The position numbers were made by a program, and so were the translations under genes. From NCBI GenBank assembly GCA_003641345.1, contig QNAD01000102.1, forward strand, positions 1 through 7,158: a stretch of 7,158 nt of DNA. Direction: 5' to 3'. Below the pieces are notes generated by a model. That model did not search any database. It was not told the origin of the DNA and worked only from the letters and a program-made list of their open reading frames with translations. Source of the DNA: Candidatus Zixiibacteriota bacterium (GTDB taxonomy: Bacteria > Zixibacteria > MSB-5A5 > GN15 > FEB-12). Shown one piece after another: positions 5,830 to 7,158 of this stretch (within the stretch, counting starts at the first letter, position 1; every line of letters begins with the position of its first letter).

Positions 5830-5897
5830 AAGTAATCTTATTCAGTTCTATCTGATTTCAAACATCTATACCATAATCACAATATGTCGCTTTGGAG

Positions 5898-5925
5898 TTT
5901 TTTATATCTTTTTAGATATAAGAAA
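5898..5925. other. A/T-rich stem-loop in the gap before fmdB
   Basis: Bases 5898-5909 pair with 5914-5925 (12 bp, one T-G wobble) around TTTT. It has almost no GC and no T tract after the stem on the plus strand, so it is a poor intrinsic terminator. It could mark the 3' end of the secreted-protein transcript or be a protein site. The rest of 5830-6076 holds only a weak 5-bp hairpin at 5824-5837 and a candidate promoter. Confidence 0.35.
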
Positions 5926-5954
5926 ACTTGACGTGAGCAAAAAAAGTATTAATT

Positions 5955-5982
5955 TTGCCAATTCTGTAGTTCCAGATAAAAT
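5955..5982 (+). promoter_or_regulatory. Candidate promoter of the fmdB-glcD-like unit
   Basis: TTGCCA (5955-5960, 5 of 6), a 16-nt spacer and TAAAAT (5977-5982, 5 of 6, the same -10 as the EF-G promoter) would start transcription near 5989 and leave a leader of about 88 nt. Confidence 0.42.
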
Positions 5983-6076
5983 TTGGGGAACGTCAGATTT
6001 TTTTAGAATCTTATTTGCAATACACGGTTGTAAATAAGAAATGAAATAAACGTTGATAAAAGTTTTGGAGAAATAA

Positions 6077-6358
6077 GTGCCGACATATCAATATCGTTGC
6101 CTTGATTGTGGTGATGAATTCGAAGAATTCCAATCTATAATTGATCCACCGCTGAAAACATGCAAAAAATGTAATGGCAAATTACAAAGATTAATCTCCG
6201 GAGGAGCAGGCTTCCTATTTAAGGGATCAGGGTTTTACATAACAGATCATCGAAGTAGTAATTATAAGAAAGATGCCGCCAAAGATAAAGCTGACCCGAC
6301 AACTTCCAAATCAAAACCTACAGAGACAAAAAAAGCTTCTCCTGACAAAAAGAAATAG
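6077..6358 (+). CDS. FmdB-family zinc-ribbon protein
   Basis: 93 residues. The N-terminus MPTYQYRCLDCGDEFEE is the family hallmark: Cys8-x2-Cys11 and Cys29-x2-Cys32 form one zinc ribbon, followed by LQRLISGGAGFLFKGSGFY (36-54), the conserved glycine-rich hairpin. The family is named after a putative regulator in a formamide/acetamide utilisation cluster, but its biochemical role is not settled, so I give none. Residues 60-93 are a low-complexity Lys/Asp/Ser/Pro/Thr tail, probably disordered, as in many members. The GTG start has GGAG (6067-6070) 6 nt upstream and encodes the expected first residue. The GlcD-like gene begins 14 nt after the stop, so the two are probably co-transcribed, although no functional link is known. 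Confidence 0.88.
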   Translation: MPTYQYRCLDCGDEFEEFQSIIDPPLKTCKKCNGKLQRLISGGAGFLFKGSGFYITDHRSSNYKKDAAKDKADPTTSKSKPTETKKASPDKKK

Positions 6359-6372
6359 TTATTTTCTTTCCT

Positions 6373-7158
6373 ATGAACCAAAAATTATTTGAACTCTTAA
6401 GAGCTAAATTAAAATCGCCTGAAAATCTCATTCTTGACTTGTCAGACAAAGAAAAATATTTCCATGATGCTACCGACCATAACGGCACCCCTCTTGCCAT
6501 AGTAATGGCTGAAACAGAATCTGACATAACTGAAACAATTCTTTTTTGCAAATCAAACAATATAAATATCGTCCCCAGAGGAGCAGGAACCGGTTTATCC
6601 GGTGGTTGTGTCCCTATTGAAAACTCTGTGCTCTTATCGACCGAATTGATTGATTATATCAATATCGACCCGATTAAAAATAGAGCCGTTTGCGGTCCGG
6701 GCGTTATTACCAAAGATTTGGTTGATATGGCTGCTAATTTTGATTTGACTTATCCCCCTGACCCAGCCAGTTACGATGAGTCAACTCTTGCTGGAAATGT
6801 TGCTGAAAATGCCGGCGGATTACGCTGTAAAAAATACGGAGTTACCCGTGATTATATTTTGGGATTGAAGGCAATAGACCAAAACGGCAAAATCATAAAA
6901 ACCGGTTGCTATAATAATTATAAAGGATTTAACCTGACCGATATCTTTATAGGTTCCGAAGGAACTTTGGTCATTATTGCTGAAATCTCTGTCCAATTAA
7001 TTGACCTGCCCAAAATCGGGAATACAATTTTAGCGACATTTAATAATCCAGAAGGTTGTGCCAATTCTGTTTTTTCTATCGTACGTTCCGGACTGATTCC
7101 AACAGTGATGGAATTTCTCGATAGTGATGCGGCGGCTTGTTCCAATGAATATGAAAAA
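6373..7158 (+). CDS. FAD-linked oxidase, GlcD / D-2-hydroxyacid dehydrogenase type; 3' end outside window
   Basis: 262 codons open to the right edge; family members usually have about 460-490 residues, so a little over half is visible. The PCMH-type FAD-binding domain is complete: N-terminal strands with AIVMAETESDI (42-52), pyrophosphate loop PRGAGTGLSGG (68-78), GPGVITKDL (108-116), YPPDPAS (127-133), STLAGNVAENAGGL (137-150), KYGVTRDYILGL (154-165) and GSEGTLVIIAEI (194-205). The C-terminal substrate domain begins near 212. Such enzymes oxidise glycolate, D-lactate or related D-2-hydroxyacids and pass electrons to a partner subunit, the quinone pool or an electron-transfer protein; the substrate cannot be told from this half. 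The ATG at 6373 has no Shine-Dalgarno, but the next in-frame Met (45) would cut into the FAD domain. The 14-nt spacing to fmdB suggests translational coupling. Downstream glcE/glcF-like genes would support a glycolate oxidase. Confidence 0.92.
   Translation, partial: MNQKLFELLRAKLKSPENLILDLSDKEKYFHDATDHNGTPLAIVMAETESDITETILFCKSNNINIVPRGAGTGLSGGCVPIENSVLLSTELIDYINIDPIKNRAVCGPGVITKDLVDMAANFDLTYPPDPASYDESTLAGNVAENAGGLRCKKYGVTRDYILGLKAIDQNGKIIKTGCYNNYKGFNLTDIFIGSEGTLVIIAEISVQLIDLPKIGNTILATFNNPEGCANSVFSIVRSGLIPTVMEFLDSDAAACSNEYEK

Noticed and set aside
5783..6037. 84-codon plus-strand open frame overlapping the end of the secreted-protein gene
   Set aside because: It begins inside the dockerin-like coding region in another frame, has no ribosome-binding site, no family resemblance and AT-driven composition (Ile/Phe/Tyr-rich).
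6918..7145. 75-codon minus-strand frame inside the GlcD-like gene
   Set aside because: It is antisense to a region with clear FAD-oxidase motifs and has no ribosome-binding site or domain of its own.
1..7158. A new defence, mobile or biosynthetic multi-gene system
   Set aside because: Genes are in short, differently oriented units with mostly housekeeping or known families; there is no integrase, transposase, direct-repeat boundary or toxin-antitoxin pair that I can see.

Overview
The window looks like a low-GC, AT-rich bacterial chromosome segment from the FCB/Zixibacteria-like part of the tree. That placement is an inference. It rests on a type IX-style C-terminal sorting tail at the left edge, a secreted protein combining thrombospondin type-3 and dockerin-like repeats (a combination I associate with Zixibacteria and related candidate phyla), a bacterial LexA and a second-type EF-G. 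No tRNA, rRNA, CRISPR array, insertion sequence or phage gene was seen.

Layout, left to right. (1) 2-178: the last 58 residues of a large exported protein, closed by a strong intrinsic terminator. (2) 286-2551: a stand-alone transcription unit with a near-consensus promoter, a roughly 68-nt leader, an EF-G-like translation GTPase with an altered G4 motif, and a terminator. (3) 2556-2852, minus strand: a small GYD-domain protein, convergent with the EF-G gene and divergent from lexA. (4) 3001-3666: lexA. Its promoter and a probable autoregulatory operator lie exactly where a naive open reading frame would start at TTG 3001; the better start is ATG 3052. (5) 4692-3684, minus strand: a probable two-gene operon of a SpoU/RlmB-type rRNA 2'-O-methyltransferase missing most of its N-terminal domain, then a four-helix membrane protein. 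It meets lexA tail to tail with 17 nt between stop codons, and a hairpin spans that junction. (6) 4807-5829: the secreted TSP3/dockerin-like protein. (7) 5830-6076: an AT-rich gap with a long A/T hairpin and a candidate promoter. (8) 6077 to the right edge: an FmdB-type zinc-ribbon protein, then 14 nt later the N-terminal 262 residues of a GlcD-like FAD-linked oxidase that runs off the window.

The genes do not form one pathway. They are mostly short, separately controlled housekeeping or stress units (translation factor, rRNA modification, SOS repressor, redox enzyme) flanked by exported-protein genes. I see no convincing new multi-gene system. The points most worth checking are the lexA promoter/operator and start, the Asp-to-Glu change in the guanine-specificity motif of the EF-G paralogue, and the N-terminally truncated RlmB with a remodelled motif 3. 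Ribosome-binding sites are mixed: strong purine-rich sites precede the EF-G, GYD, membrane-protein and FmdB genes, a G-run precedes the secreted protein, lexA has a weak site, and none is visible before rlmB or the GlcD-like gene.
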